A stretch of 64,000 nucleotides of DNA from Sulfuriferula sp047300855 (GTDB taxonomy: Bacteria; Pseudomonadota; Gammaproteobacteria; Burkholderiales; Sulfuriferulaceae). A program made the position numbers and the translations under genes. The notes beneath the pieces were generated by a model. The model worked only from the letters and a program-made list of their open reading frames with translations, was not told where the DNA came from and ran no database searches. Where the stretch lies: the NCBI RefSeq assembly GCF_047300855.1, contig NZ_CP170197.1, forward strand, positions 1,550,001-1,614,000, written 5' to 3'. Of the stretch, positions 35,144-44,226 are shown piece after piece (position 1 is the first letter of the stretch; each line of letters opens with the position of its first letter).

Positions 35144-37632
35144 ATATTGTTCGGCTGGCATTGCGCATGCTGGCGCGCGAGTGGCGCGCCGGCGAATTGC
35201 GCGTACTGGTGCTGGCTGTCATGATTGCCGTGGCCGGGCTGGCCTCGGTGAATGCGTTCACGGTACGCATGCATCTGGCTTTGAGCCAGGAAAGCAATCG
35301 CTTGCTGGGCGCGGATCTGGTACTGGTATCGGATCATGCACCCGCCGCCAGGTTGATTGCCGAGGCGCAACGGCGCGGGCTCGCAACAGCACAGACTGCC
35401 TTGTTCCCGAGCATGGTGAGCACGCCGCAGCAGAGCCGTCTGGCCGAGATCAAGGCGGTGAGTAACGGCTATCCACTGCGTGGCACGCTACGTATTGCCG
35501 ATGCGGCATTCGGTGCGGACCATCCTGCCGATGGCATTCCCCGCCCGGGCAGCGTGTGGCTGGAAGCGCGTCTGGCGAATGAATTGCAGGTGACGCCGGG
35601 TGCTTCCATACAGGTCGGCTACAGCCAACTCAAAGTGGCGGCGATTCTCACCAATGAACCGGATCGTGGCGGGGATTTTTTCAATCTGGCCCCGCGTCTG
35701 TTGATGAACCAGGCTGATTTGCCTGCCACCGGTTTGATCCAGCCGGGCAGCCGCGTGGGTTATCGTCTGCTGATTGCGGGCGGGAGTAAGGCGGTGGAGT
35801 CTTATCGAAACTGGCTGGCACAACACCTGGAGCGCGGCCAGCGTGTGCTGGGTGTGCGCGACGCGCGACCGGAAATCCGCAATGTGCTGGACAAGGCCGA
35901 GCGCTATCTGGGCTTGGCGGTGCTGCTGGCAGCAATGCTGGCGGCCGTCGCGATTTTGCTATCGGCACGGCATTTTTTGCGCCGTCACCTGGATGCCTGT
36001 GCACTGTTGCGCTGCTTTGGCGCCAGCCAGCGCAATATCGTCGCACTCTACGCTTTGCAAATTGCCGTGCTTGGCGTGCTGGCGGCGCTGGCCGGGGTGG
36101 CGTTGGGTTATGCCGGGCAGATGGTGCTGGCAGGGCTGTTGGGTAAGCTGGCCAACCTGGTATTGCCGCCCGCCAATGGTTTGCCCTTTTTACAGGCCGC
36201 GCTTGCGGGTCTGGTATTGCTGGCGGGGTTTAGCCTGCCCACTCTTTTTGCGCTGCGGCGCACCCCGGCATTACGCATTTTGCGCCGTGATGGCATGGCG
36301 TTCGACGCGCTTGGCGCGGCCAGTTACCTGGCCGGGCTGGCAGCGCTGACGGCATTGCTGTTCTGGCAGGTACGCGATACCCGGCTCACCTTGATGGTGC
36401 TGTCGGGCATGGGTGCAACCCTGCTGCTTACTGTGTTGCTGGCATGGCTGCTGGTGCTCGGTGCAGGCTGGCTGGGTGCACGCAGCCGGGGCAGTTGGCG
36501 CCAGGGCCTGCTCAACCTGCGCCGCCGTGCCGGCGGCAGCGTGATCCAGGTTTCCGCCTTTACCCTGGGGATGCTGGCATTGCTGCTGCTCACCGTGGTG
36601 CGCGGTGATTTGCTCAACAACTGGCGCGCCACCTTGCCTGCGGATGCCCCCAACCGTTTTGTCATCAACATCCAGCCGGATCAGGTTGCGCCACTGCGGG
36701 TTTTTTTCCGTAGTCATGGACTGGCTGAGGCGACTCTCTACCCGATGATACGCGGGCGGCTGACAGCCATTAACGGGCATGCGGTGAATGTAGCGGCCTA
36801 TGCCGACCAGCAGACCCGGCGCCTGCTGGAGCGCGAGTTCAACCTGTCTTATGCCGACCGGTTGATGCAACAAGGCAATCAGCTGGTTGCGGGCTACGGC
36901 TGGAACAGCGCCAACGCCGCACCGCAATTTTCAGTAGAGCAGGGCATCGCGGAAAAATTGCATCTCAAGCTGGGGGACAGTTTGAGTTTCGACGTGGGCG
37001 GCATGCCTGTCTCCGCGCAGATCACCAGTCTGCGCAAAGTCAACTGGGACAGTTTCCGGGTGAATTTTTTTGTGATCGCCAACAGTAGTCTGCTGCAGAA
37101 TATTCCCGCCAGCTACATCACCAGCTTTTATCTTCCCGCACAGCAGTCTGGCGTGTTGAATGAAATGGTCAAGGCCTATCCCAATCTGACTGTCATCGAC
37201 GTGTCTGCCATCATGAAGACGGTGCAGGATATGCTCGACCGCGTTACCGCAGCGGTGCAGTTCGTGTTCATATTCAGCCTCGCATCAGGCTTGGTGGTGT
37301 TATACGCAGCACTCGCCGCTACTCGCGACGAGCGCGCGCTGGAAACTGCGCTGTGGCGCGTACTCGGTGCGCGGCGCGGGCAATTATGGGTAGCACAGGT
37401 GACTGAATTCGCCGCGATTGGCTTGCTGGCCGGCCTGCTCGCTGCAGCCGGGGCGAGCGCGATTGGCTGGGCCTTGAGCAGCGAAGTATTCAACTTGCCA
37501 TACCATTTCAATCCGATGCTGTGGATTTCCGCAATGGTTTTGGGTAGCGCGGGTGTGGCGCTGGCCGGAGTGGCCGGACTGTGGGGGATCAGCAGGGAAG
37601 CGCCGCTTGCGACCTTGCGCGCAGCGGCCTAG
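35140..37632 (+). CDS. ybbP: ABC transporter permease YbbP-like (FtsX domains)
   Basis: 830 residues with multiple hydrophobic helices. The N-terminus ALRMLAREWRAGELRVLVLAVMIAVAGLASVNAF is typical of the YbbP/FtsX group. The central FtsX unit contains RHFLRRHLDACALLRCFGASQRNIVALYAL, and the C-terminal unit contains ALETALWRVLGARRGQLWVAQVTEF. It pairs with YbbA, with which it overlaps by 4 nt. The cellular role is uncertain, possibly envelope lipid or lipoprotein handling. It converges on smpB with an 11-bp gap. Confidence 0.9.
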   Translation: MNIVRLALRMLAREWRAGELRVLVLAVMIAVAGLASVNAFTVRMHLALSQESNRLLGADLVLVSDHAPAARLIAEAQRRGLATAQTALFPSMVSTPQQSRLAEIKAVSNGYPLRGTLRIADAAFGADHPADGIPRPGSVWLEARLANELQVTPGASIQVGYSQLKVAAILTNEPDRGGDFFNLAPRLLMNQADLPATGLIQPGSRVGYRLLIAGGSKAVESYRNWLAQHLERGQRVLGVRDARPEIRNVLDKAERYLGLAVLLAAMLAAVAILLSARHFLRRHLDACALLRCFGASQRNIVALYALQIAVLGVLAALAGVALGYAGQMVLAGLLGKLANLVLPPANGLPFLQAALAGLVLLAGFSLPTLFALRRTPALRILRRDGMAFDALGAASYLAGLAALTALLFWQVRDTRLTLMVLSGMGATLLLTVLLAWLLVLGAGWLGARSRGSWRQGLLNLRRRAGGSVIQVSAFTLGMLALLLLTVVRGDLLNNWRATLPADAPNRFVINIQPDQVAPLRVFFRSHGLAEATLYPMIRGRLTAINGHAVNVAAYADQQTRRLLEREFNLSYADRLMQQGNQLVAGYGWNSANAAPQFSVEQGIAEKLHLKLGDSLSFDVGGMPVSAQITSLRKVNWDSFRVNFFVIANSSLLQNIPASYITSFYLPAQQSGVLNEMVKAYPNLTVIDVSAIMKTVQDMLDRVTAAVQFVFIFSLASGLVVLYAALAATRDERALETALWRVLGARRGQLWVAQVTEFAAIGLLAGLLAAAGASAIGWALSSEVFNLPYHFNPMLWISAMVLGSAGVALAGVAGLWGISREAPLATLRAAA

Positions 37633-37643
37633 GGATTGTCCGA

Positions 37644-38090
37644 CTAGACTTTATTACGCATGGCGCGCTGTACTTCGCGATCGGTTTCACGTTCCTTGGC
37701 GCTCTGGCGTTTGTCATGCTGTTTCTTGCCTTTGGCCAGGCCGATTTCCAGCTTGATGCGGCCACGCTTGTAGTGCATATCCAGCGGCACCAGGGTATAC
37801 CCTGCGCGCTCCACCTTGCCGATCAGCTTGCTGATTTCTTCGGCGTGCAACAGCAGTTTGCGGCTGCGTGTGGCGTCCGGATGGACGTGGGTGGAAGCGG
37901 TGGCCAGCGGGCTGATATGCGCACCGATCAGAAATATTTCGCCATTCTTGATGACCACATAAGCTTCTTTCAGCTGCACGCGCGAGGCGCGGATGGCCTT
38001 CACCTCCCAGCCTGCCAAGATCAGGCCGGCTTCGTATTTGTCCTCGATGAAATAATCGTGGAAGGCTTTTTTGTTCTGCGCGATGCTCAT
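37644..38090 (-). CDS. smpB: SsrA-binding protein SmpB
   Basis: 148 residues. It carries tmRNA to stalled ribosomes for trans-translation. The fold is recognisable from NKKAFHDYFIEDKYEAGLIL, GWEVKAIRASRVQLKEAYV and ERAGYTLVPLDMHYKRGRIKLEIGLAKGKKQHDKR, the last being the basic tail that contacts the decoding site. The ATG at 38090 has GGAAAAAC upstream; the in-frame TTG earlier is unlikely. It is divergent from ratA with a 55-bp gap, a conserved arrangement in Proteobacteria. The tmRNA gene itself is not in the window. Confidence 0.96.
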   Translation of the reverse strand: MSIAQNKKAFHDYFIEDKYEAGLILAGWEVKAIRASRVQLKEAYVVIKNGEIFLIGAHISPLATASTHVHPDATRSRKLLLHAEEISKLIGKVERAGYTLVPLDMHYKRGRIKLEIGLAKGKKQHDKRQSAKERETDREVQRAMRNKV

Positions 38091-38145
38091 TGGTTTTTCC
38101 GGCGTCAATCGTGTATTTTACCAGTTTTTACAGGCAAGGCTGACG

Positions 38146-38583
38146 ATGGCTGTTGTAAACAAAAGCGTGCTGGTCGGGCATTCTGCCCAGCAAATGTTTG
38201 AACTGGTAGATGGGGTGGAGCACTACCGTGAATTTTTACCCTGGTGCGGCGGCACCGAGGTGAAATTGCGCGACGGCCACACTACTATAGCTACCATCCA
38301 TATTGACTATATGCACATCAAGCAGCACTTCACTACCGAAAATCTCAATCAGCCGCCGCATCTCATCAAGATGAAACTGCTCGACGGGCCATTCAAAAAA
38401 CTCGACGGGGAATGGCACTTCAAAGCACTGACCGAAGATGCCTGCAAGATTGAATTCATGCTGAATTACGAATTTTCCAACAAGCTGCTGGATACAGTGC
38501 TCGGGCCTGTTTTCAGCTATATTGCCAATAGCTTTGTCGAATCTTTCATCCAGCGCGCAGAACAAATATACGGAGCATCATGA
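38146..38583 (+). CDS. RatA / COQ10-like START-domain protein
   Basis: 145 residues of the polyketide cyclase/COQ10 START-like group. The sequence includes VGHSAQQMFELVDGVEHYREFLPWCGGTEV and DGPFKKLDGEWHFKAL, and ends with VFSYIANSFVESFIQRAEQIYG. E. coli RatA was reported as a ribosome-association toxin, while eukaryotic homologues bind ubiquinone, so the true role is debated. The ATG at 38146 gives the conserved N-terminus (MAVVNKSVLV). It overlaps the following RnfH-like gene by 4 nt. Confidence 0.88.
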   Translation: MAVVNKSVLVGHSAQQMFELVDGVEHYREFLPWCGGTEVKLRDGHTTIATIHIDYMHIKQHFTTENLNQPPHLIKMKLLDGPFKKLDGEWHFKALTEDACKIEFMLNYEFSNKLLDTVLGPVFSYIANSFVESFIQRAEQIYGAS

Positions 38584-38909
38584 GCGAACAAATAATGGTG
38601 GAGGTTGCCTATGCAAAGCCCGACATCCAGGTAATTCTGCCGGTCCGGCTAACTGCGGGCGCGACAGCGCTGCAGGCCATCGAAGGCTCGGGCATTCTGG
38701 AAAAATTTCCGGAAATCGACCTCAAGCAAAATAAAATCGGTATTTTTGGCAAACTGACCAAACCCGAAACCACGTTGCGCGACAAGGATCGCGTGGAAAT
38801 TTATCGCAAGCTGATTGCCGATCCCAAGGAAGTCAGGCGCCAGCGCGCCGAAGAGGGCAAAGCAATGAAAAAAGGTGGGGGAGAACTGGAAAAAAATGAA
38901 GACGCATAA
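38580..38909 (+). CDS. RnfH-family protein (ubiquitin-like fold)
   Basis: 109 residues. The family core is VEVAYAKPDIQVILPVRL, then IEGSGILEKFPEIDLKQNKIGIFGKL, and RDKDRVEIYRKLIADPKEVRRQRA. A basic and charged tail follows. It is always found next to ratA in this neighbourhood (UPF0125/RatB). The function is unknown, and the fold is related to ThiS/MoaD-like ubiquitin proteins but without a C-terminal GG. It is coupled to ratA by an ATGA overlap and followed by a good terminator. Confidence 0.88.
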   Translation: MSEQIMVEVAYAKPDIQVILPVRLTAGATALQAIEGSGILEKFPEIDLKQNKIGIFGKLTKPETTLRDKDRVEIYRKLIADPKEVRRQRAEEGKAMKKGGGELEKNEDA

Positions 38910-38951
38910 AGCGGCTTCAAAAATATGCGCCATTAATTTAGAAACGGAAAT

Positions 38952-38979
38952 AAAAACGGGCGCCGATGCGCCCGTTTTT
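38952..38979 (+). terminator. Rho-independent terminator after the RnfH-like gene
   Basis: AAAAACGGGCGC, a CGAT loop, then GCGCCCGTTTTT: a perfect 12-bp stem ending in a T-run on the plus strand and, by symmetry, on the minus strand. It lies 42 bp after the RnfH-like stop and 43 bp before the end of the convergent lipoprotein gene, so it can serve both. Confidence 0.8.
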
Positions 38980-39008
38980 ATTGGCTGATGCGCCCGTTTT
39001 TATTGGCT
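38965..39008. repeat. Perfect 22-bp tandem duplication of the terminator's 3' arm
   Basis: The 22-bp unit beginning GATGCGCCCGTTTTTATTGG occurs twice without a mismatch (38965-38986 and 38987-39008). Each copy contains the GCGCCC arm plus T-run of the hairpin, so the upstream arm could pair with either copy. Confidence 0.85.
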
Positions 39009-39022
39009 TGTACAGATGCCGC

Positions 39023-39364
39023 TTATTTAAATACGTCGGTCGTAGGATATTTCAACTGAGCGATGCTCAGCTTGGCCAGTTCGCTGGCAAACTTGGCATT
39101 TTTCAGCACAGCGTCGCTATCCCCTTTTTTGGCGGCATCCTGCGCATTTTTTAATGCAGCGGCAGCAGTCGTCCATTCGTTCCCGTCTTTCTTGGAAGCA
39201 CCGACATCACTTTCAGCCTGCTTTAGCGCAGCTTGAGCCGCAGCGCTGATGCCGGGGGTGGCCTGAGCCGAAGCCTGGGTGCTGCTCGTGCCATTGGACG
39301 TACTGGCACAGCCACCCAGCGCCAATAAACCTGCACTCGCCAAAGCAATTAAAAGTTTCGTCAT
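39023..39364 (-). CDS. Small alanine-rich lipoprotein
   Basis: 113 residues. Signal peptide MTKLLIALASAGLLALGGC with lipobox LGGC, then a low-complexity Ser/Thr/Ala linker. A helical Ala/Lys-rich domain follows (AALKQAESDVGASKKDGNEW; ALKNAQDAAKKGDSDAVLKN), resembling DUF4398-type periplasmic helical lipoproteins. The ATG at 39364 is preceded by GAGGAG with a good spacer, which decides the start over the longer frame. The function is unknown. It converges on the terminator behind the RnfH-like gene. Confidence 0.75.
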   Translation of the reverse strand: MTKLLIALASAGLLALGGCASTSNGTSSTQASAQATPGISAAAQAALKQAESDVGASKKDGNEWTTAAAALKNAQDAAKKGDSDAVLKNAKFASELAKLSIAQLKYPTTDVFK

Positions 39365-39507
39365 CTTCAAATCTCCTCTGCTATCTGGTTTGTAATTAGC
39401 GAATCTAACCGAACACTGGGCCAGTTGGTGCAAACATAACTATTCATACGCCCTACGTCAAATGCTTTTGCAATATCTGGTAGGTATTTACCACTTCTGT
39501 CCGGGCT

Positions 39508-39536
39508 TTCCGCCCAATATCGAGTTGCCGTATAAT
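39508..39536 (+). promoter_or_regulatory. Candidate sigma-70 promoter of guaB
   Basis: A perfect TATAAT at 39531-39536 sits 27 bp before the guaB ATG. The hexamer 17 bp upstream, TTCCGC at 39508, is only a weak -35. Purine-responsive operator sequences were not recognised. Confidence 0.45.
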
Positions 39537-39563
39537 AGCGCTTTGCACAGGAACAAAATAATT

Positions 39564-41027
39564 ATGCGTGTCGTACAAAAAGCGCTAACCTTCGACGACG
39601 TTCTGCTCGTTCCAGCACACTCCGATATACTGCCTCGCGATGTTAGCCTGCAAAGCCGACTGACACGCACCATCGCCCTTAATATTCCCCTCGTCTCGGC
39701 CGCCATGGATACGGTGACCGAAGCACGCCTGGCGATTGCCCTGGCACAGGAAGGAGGCCTGGGTATCGTACACAAGAATATGACGGCCGAACTGCAGGCG
39801 CTTGAAGTATCGCGCGTCAAACGGTTTGAGTCCGGCGTGGTTAAAGACCCGGTCACGATTTCCCCGGGCATGAGTGTGCGCAATGTTTTGGAAATCACTC
39901 GCCGTCATCGCATTTCGGGTCTGCCTGTGGTGGATGCAACAGGCAAGGTGGTGGGTATTGTCACCAATCGCGATTTGCGTTTCGAGACCAATCTTGACCA
40001 GACCATCAGCAACGTCATGACGCCACGGGAACGGCTGGTGACCGTCAAGGAAGGCGCCAGCCGTGAAGAAGCGCTGGCCTTATTGCACAAGCATCGCCTG
40101 GAACGCGTACTGGTGGTCAACGATGCGTTCGAACTGCGTGGCCTGATTACGGTAAAAGATATCCAGAAATCTTCCGAGCATCCCAACGCATGCAAGGACA
40201 GCCTGGGTCACCTGCGTGTGGGTGCCGCAGTCGGCGTAGGGGCGGGTACCGAAGAGCGCGTAGCGGCACTGTCCGAGGCCGGCGTGGACGTGATTGTGGT
40301 GGACACGGCGCACGGCCATTCCAAGGGTGTTCTGGATCGGGTCAAATGGGTCAAGACCCACTTCCCTCATATCCAGGTGATCGGCGGCAATATCGCGACG
40401 GCCGCAGCCGCACTGGCGCTGGTGGATCATGGCGCCGATGCAGTCAAGGTGGGTATCGGCCCCGGCTCGATCTGCACCACACGTATCGTGGCGGGCGTAG
40501 GCGTGCCGCAAATTACAGCAATTCACAATGTGGCTGAAGCGTTGAAGGACAGTGGTGTGCCGTTGATTGCTGACGGCGGGATCCGCTATTCCGGTGACAT
40601 TGCCAAGGCGCTGGCCGCTGGCGCCCACACGGTAATGCTGGGCGGCTTGTTTGCTGGCACTGAAGAAGCACCCGGCGAGATCGAGCTGTTCCAGGGCCGC
40701 TCGTACAAATCCTATCGCGGCATGGGTTCGCTGGGGGCAATGCAAAAAGGTTCCAGCGACCGTTATTTCCAGGACAACGAAACCGCAGATAAATTCGTGC
40801 CTGAAGGTATCGAAGGCCGCGTGCCCTACAAGGGCAGCATGCTCGCGGTAATTCACCAGCTGATGGGCGGGGTACGTTCCAGCATGGGCTATCTGGGCTG
40901 CGCCACCGTGGCGGATATGCATGCGCGTGCCGAATTTGTGGAAATCACTTCTTCCGGCGTACGTGAGTCGCATGTCCATGATGTGCAGATCACTAAAGAA
41001 GCGCCCAACTACCGCGTTGACTCTTAA
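39564..41027 (+). CDS. guaB: Inosine-5'-monophosphate dehydrogenase
   Basis: 487 residues. It oxidises IMP to XMP, the first committed step to GMP. The N-terminus ALTFDDVLLVPAHSDILPRDV is canonical. Two CBS domains lie at about residues 95-210 (VTISPGMSVRNVLEI; LITVKDIQKS). The catalytic loop GPGSICTTRIVAGVGVPQ carries the nucleophilic Cys, and GYLGCATVADMHARAEFVEIT lies near the end. The ATG at 39564 is chosen from homology because the frame is open upstream. It is 80 bp upstream of guaA, with an imperfect stem-loop (GCGTGAGAAAG / CCTTCTCGCGT) in between. Confidence 0.97.
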   Translation: MRVVQKALTFDDVLLVPAHSDILPRDVSLQSRLTRTIALNIPLVSAAMDTVTEARLAIALAQEGGLGIVHKNMTAELQALEVSRVKRFESGVVKDPVTISPGMSVRNVLEITRRHRISGLPVVDATGKVVGIVTNRDLRFETNLDQTISNVMTPRERLVTVKEGASREEALALLHKHRLERVLVVNDAFELRGLITVKDIQKSSEHPNACKDSLGHLRVGAAVGVGAGTEERVAALSEAGVDVIVVDTAHGHSKGVLDRVKWVKTHFPHIQVIGGNIATAAAALALVDHGADAVKVGIGPGSICTTRIVAGVGVPQITAIHNVAEALKDSGVPLIADGGIRYSGDIAKALAAGAHTVMLGGLFAGTEEAPGEIELFQGRSYKSYRGMGSLGAMQKGSSDRYFQDNETADKFVPEGIEGRVPYKGSMLAVIHQLMGGVRSSMGYLGCATVADMHARAEFVEITSSGVRESHVHDVQITKEAPNYRVDS

Positions 41028-41107
41028 TTTATTCCGCAAGCGTGAGAAAGCTTATTTCCTTCTCGCGTGTTTCGGAGCCACAGTGGTTGCGCCGCTAAAA
41101 AATCCAT

Positions 41108-42673
41108 ATGACACACCAAAAAATCCTTATTCTCGATTTCGGTTCCCAATACACCCAACTCATTGCACGCCGGGTTCGGGAAACCAACGTTTATTGTGAG
41201 CTTCACTCATATGACGTAGACGAAGCGTTTATTCGCGCCTTTGATCCGGCCGGTATTATTCTGTCAGGTGGTCCCGCTTCGGTTATCGAGGAAGAGACTC
41301 CGCGTGCGCCGCAAGTGGTATTTGAATTGGGGGTGCCGGTACTGGGTACCTGCTACGGCATGCAAACCATGGCCGCGCAACTCGGCGGTGCCGTGGAAAA
41401 TTCCATGCAGCGCGAATTCGGTTATGCGGAAGTGCGAGCGCAAGGGCATTCAGCGCTACTGCGCGACATCCAGGACCGTGTAAATGAATCCGGTCATGGC
41501 CTGCTTGATGTGTGGATGAGCCATGGCGACAAGGTCACTGTGCTACCCGAAGGCTTCAAGATTATTGCCAGCAACGCGGCCACCCCCATCGCCGGTATGG
41601 CAGACGAAACACGCCGTTTCTACGGTTTGCAATTCCATTCCGAAGTTACTCACACCCTGCAAGGCAAGGCCATCATTGCACGCTTTGTGCACGACATCTG
41701 CGGGATTGGTTATGACTGGAATATGCCCGACTATGTGGAAGAAGCAATAGGCCGGGTGCGCTCTGAGGTCGGCAGCGACGAAGTTATTCTCGGTTTGTCT
41801 GGCGGCGTGGATTCCTCGGTGGTAGCGGCGCTGCTGCATCGTGCCATTGGCGACCAGCTTACCTGTGTGTTCGTGGACAATGGCCTGCTGCGCCTGAACG
41901 AGGCTGAGCAGGTGATGGAAACTTTCGCCAAAAATCTGGGGGTGAAAGTCATCCACGTGGATGCCAGCGCGGAATTCATGAAACATTTAACCGGCGTTAC
42001 CGAGCCCGAGCAGAAGCGCAAGATTATCGGCCGTGAATTCGTGGAAGTATTCCAGCGCGAATCCGCCAAACTGCCCAATGCGAAATGGCTGGCGCAGGGC
42101 ACCATTTACCCGGATGTAATCGAATCCGCCGGCGCCAAGACCAAAAAGGCGCACGCCATCAAATCCCACCACAACGTGGGGGGGTTACCGGAAAGCCTGC
42201 ATCTGAAGCTGCTGGAACCCTTGCGCGAACTGTTCAAGGACGAAGTACGCGAACTCGGCATTGCGCTCGGCCTGCCACATGACATGGTTTACCGTCACCC
42301 CTTCCCGGGTCCTGGTTTAGGTGTGCGGATACTCGGCGAAGTGAAGCAGGAATATGCTGATTTACTGCGACATGCAGACGCGATTTTTATTGAAGAATTG
42401 CGCGCAAGTGGCTGGTATGAAAAAACTTCCCAGGCTTTTGCCGTATTCCTGCCGGTGAAATCCGTCGGTGTAATGGGTGACGGGCGAACTTATGATTACG
42501 TAGTCGCGCTGCGCGCTGTTCAAACCCAGGATTTCATGACAGCGCACTGGGCAGAGTTGCCTTATACACTGCTTGGCAAGGTCTCCAACCGTATTATCAA
42601 TGAGATACGAGGCATTAATCGGGTGGTTTATGATATCTCTGGGAAACCACCGGCCACTATCGAGTGGGAATGA
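41108..42673 (+). CDS. guaA: GMP synthase (glutamine-hydrolysing)
   Basis: 521 residues. It aminates XMP to GMP. The class I amidotransferase domain has the nucleophile in GVPVLGTCYGMQTMA and the His/Glu pair in LQFHSEVTHT. The ATP pyrophosphatase P-loop is LSGGVDSSVVAALLHRAIGDQ. The C-terminal dimerisation domain ends RVVYDISGKPPATIEWE and is intact. Its 3' end is a known integration target for genomic islands, and a tyrosine integrase gene begins 296 bp downstream, so the last bases of guaA may form the left attachment site. Confidence 0.97.
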   Translation: MTHQKILILDFGSQYTQLIARRVRETNVYCELHSYDVDEAFIRAFDPAGIILSGGPASVIEEETPRAPQVVFELGVPVLGTCYGMQTMAAQLGGAVENSMQREFGYAEVRAQGHSALLRDIQDRVNESGHGLLDVWMSHGDKVTVLPEGFKIIASNAATPIAGMADETRRFYGLQFHSEVTHTLQGKAIIARFVHDICGIGYDWNMPDYVEEAIGRVRSEVGSDEVILGLSGGVDSSVVAALLHRAIGDQLTCVFVDNGLLRLNEAEQVMETFAKNLGVKVIHVDASAEFMKHLTGVTEPEQKRKIIGREFVEVFQRESAKLPNAKWLAQGTIYPDVIESAGAKTKKAHAIKSHHNVGGLPESLHLKLLEPLRELFKDEVRELGIALGLPHDMVYRHPFPGPGLGVRILGEVKQEYADLLRHADAIFIEELRASGWYEKTSQAFAVFLPVKSVGVMGDGRTYDYVVALRAVQTQDFMTAHWAELPYTLLGKVSNRIINEIRGINRVVYDISGKPPATIEWE

Positions 42674-42834
42674 TTTTAGGTCTTTCGGCAGCTTTCGCGG
42701 ATTATCGGAAAAACAACTTAATTTATTGATTTATATAAGTTTATATGCCGACATCTATCGGCATCTATCGACGACAAGCAAAACTTTTTGTCGGTAATCC
42801 TGTCGGTAATGAAAGCTAGGCCAATCATCCAAAA

Positions 42835-42944
42835 TTTTTTACCGTCTGACTTATTTTGCTGATGACGGTAAAAAATAGCGTGAAAAGCTAGTATTCATAG
42901 GGGTTTCAGAGAATTCTGTTACTTTCAAGCCGTTGACGGTAAAA
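42835..42944. repeat. Candidate integrase/excisionase binding repeats upstream of int
   Basis: TTTTTTACCGTC (42835-42846) and GACGGTAAAAAA (42864-42875) form a perfect 12-bp inverted repeat with a 17-nt spacer. A third copy, GACGGTAAAA, lies at 42935-42944, directly before the integrase gene. Further upstream the sequence TGTCGGTAAT occurs twice (around 42788 and 42801). Repeated short sites between the attachment site and the integrase gene are typical of arm-type binding sites. The rest of the 296-bp gap is A/T-rich and holds no gene. Confidence 0.55.
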
Positions 42945-42969
42945 TGGCCGTTATCAGGAGTAAGAACCG

Positions 42970-44226
42970 ATGCTTACCGACACTGCACTGAAGAACCTTA
43001 AGCCCAAGGACACGCCTTACAAGGTGACGGACCGGGATGGCATGTACGTCACGGTCTCGTCGGCGGGTACCGTTACATTCCGCTATGACTACAGGATCAA
43101 CGGCAGGCGCGAGACGCTGACGATTGGGCGCTACGGGTCGGGCGGTCTGTCGCTGGCTCGGGCGCGCGAAAAATGCATCGACGCAAAGCGGGCCGTTTCG
43201 GAAGGCCAGTCCCCGGCGCAGGAAAAGCAGCGCGAGAAACGGCGCCTGTCGGAAGCCCAAACCTTCCAGGAATTTACCGACAAATGGTATGAGGAAGCCA
43301 GGATGGCCGATAGCACCCGGTCGATGCGCAAGAGCATCCTTGACCGGGATATCCTGCCGGTGTTCAAAAACCGTCTGTTGAGCGAGATTAGCCCCGACGA
43401 TCTTCGTGACCTGTGCAATAAGGTCAAGGACAGGGGAGCGCCAGCAACAGCGATCCACGTCCGCGACATCATCAAACAAATCTACGGTTTCGCTATCCTG
43501 CACGGCGAGAAGGTGGCCAACCCTGCCGACGACGTGGGACCATCGTCGATCGCCACCTTCGTGCCGAGGGATCGGGCGTTGTCGCCTACGGAGATACGCG
43601 TCTTGCACAAGGAGTTGGAGTACGTGGCTTCGTACCCGACCATCAAACTGGCGCTGCGGCTGATCCTGCTCACACTGGTGCGCAAGGGCGAACTCATCCA
43701 TGCGACGTGGGACGAGATCGACTTCGAGAACGCGCTGTGGACCATTCCGAAAGTGCGCATGAAAGCTGCCAAGGCCCACAACATCTACCTGTCACAGCAG
43801 GCGCTCGACATTATGATCGCGCTGCGCACTTGCGCCGGTGGCTCGAAGTACCTGCTGCCCTCGCGCTATGACGGCGACAAGTGCATGTCGAACGCCACGC
43901 TGAATCGCGTCGCGCAGATAGTCGTTGAGCGGTCGAAAGCGAAGGGCTTACCCATCGAAAGCTTCAGCGTGCATGACCTGCGCCGCACCGGTTCGACCAT
44001 CCTCAACGAACTCGGTTTTAACAGCGATTGGATTGAGAAGTGCTTGGCGCACGAAGATGGCCGCTCATCACGCGGTGTCTACAACAAGGCCGAATACGCT
44101 GAGCAGCGCCGGCACATGCTGCAAGAATGGGCCGACATGATTGATGCTTGGGTGGCCGGCAAGTCACACACGCCGACGTTGCTGCCCCCGTCGATGAAGG
44201 TCATCACGACACAAGCACTGCTTTGA
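42970..44226 (+). CDS. Tyrosine-type site-specific integrase, P4 family
   Basis: 418 residues, full length. The N-terminal DUF4102 domain (LTDTALKNLKPKDTPYKVTD) identifies the P4-like group that integrates genomic islands. The catalytic set is complete: Arg238 (LLTLVRKGELIH), His335 and Arg338 (VHDLRRTGS), His361 (LAHEDG) and Tyr371 (GVYNKAEY). The start is preceded by CAGGAG. It lies directly behind guaA, which suggests an island inserted at the guaA 3' end. No exact second copy of the guaA end was found in the window, so the right border is unknown. Confidence 0.93.
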   Translation: MLTDTALKNLKPKDTPYKVTDRDGMYVTVSSAGTVTFRYDYRINGRRETLTIGRYGSGGLSLARAREKCIDAKRAVSEGQSPAQEKQREKRRLSEAQTFQEFTDKWYEEARMADSTRSMRKSILDRDILPVFKNRLLSEISPDDLRDLCNKVKDRGAPATAIHVRDIIKQIYGFAILHGEKVANPADDVGPSSIATFVPRDRALSPTEIRVLHKELEYVASYPTIKLALRLILLTLVRKGELIHATWDEIDFENALWTIPKVRMKAAKAHNIYLSQQALDIMIALRTCAGGSKYLLPSRYDGDKCMSNATLNRVAQIVVERSKAKGLPIESFSVHDLRRTGSTILNELGFNSDWIEKCLAHEDGRSSRGVYNKAEYAEQRRHMLQEWADMIDAWVAGKSHTPTLLPPSMKVITTQALL

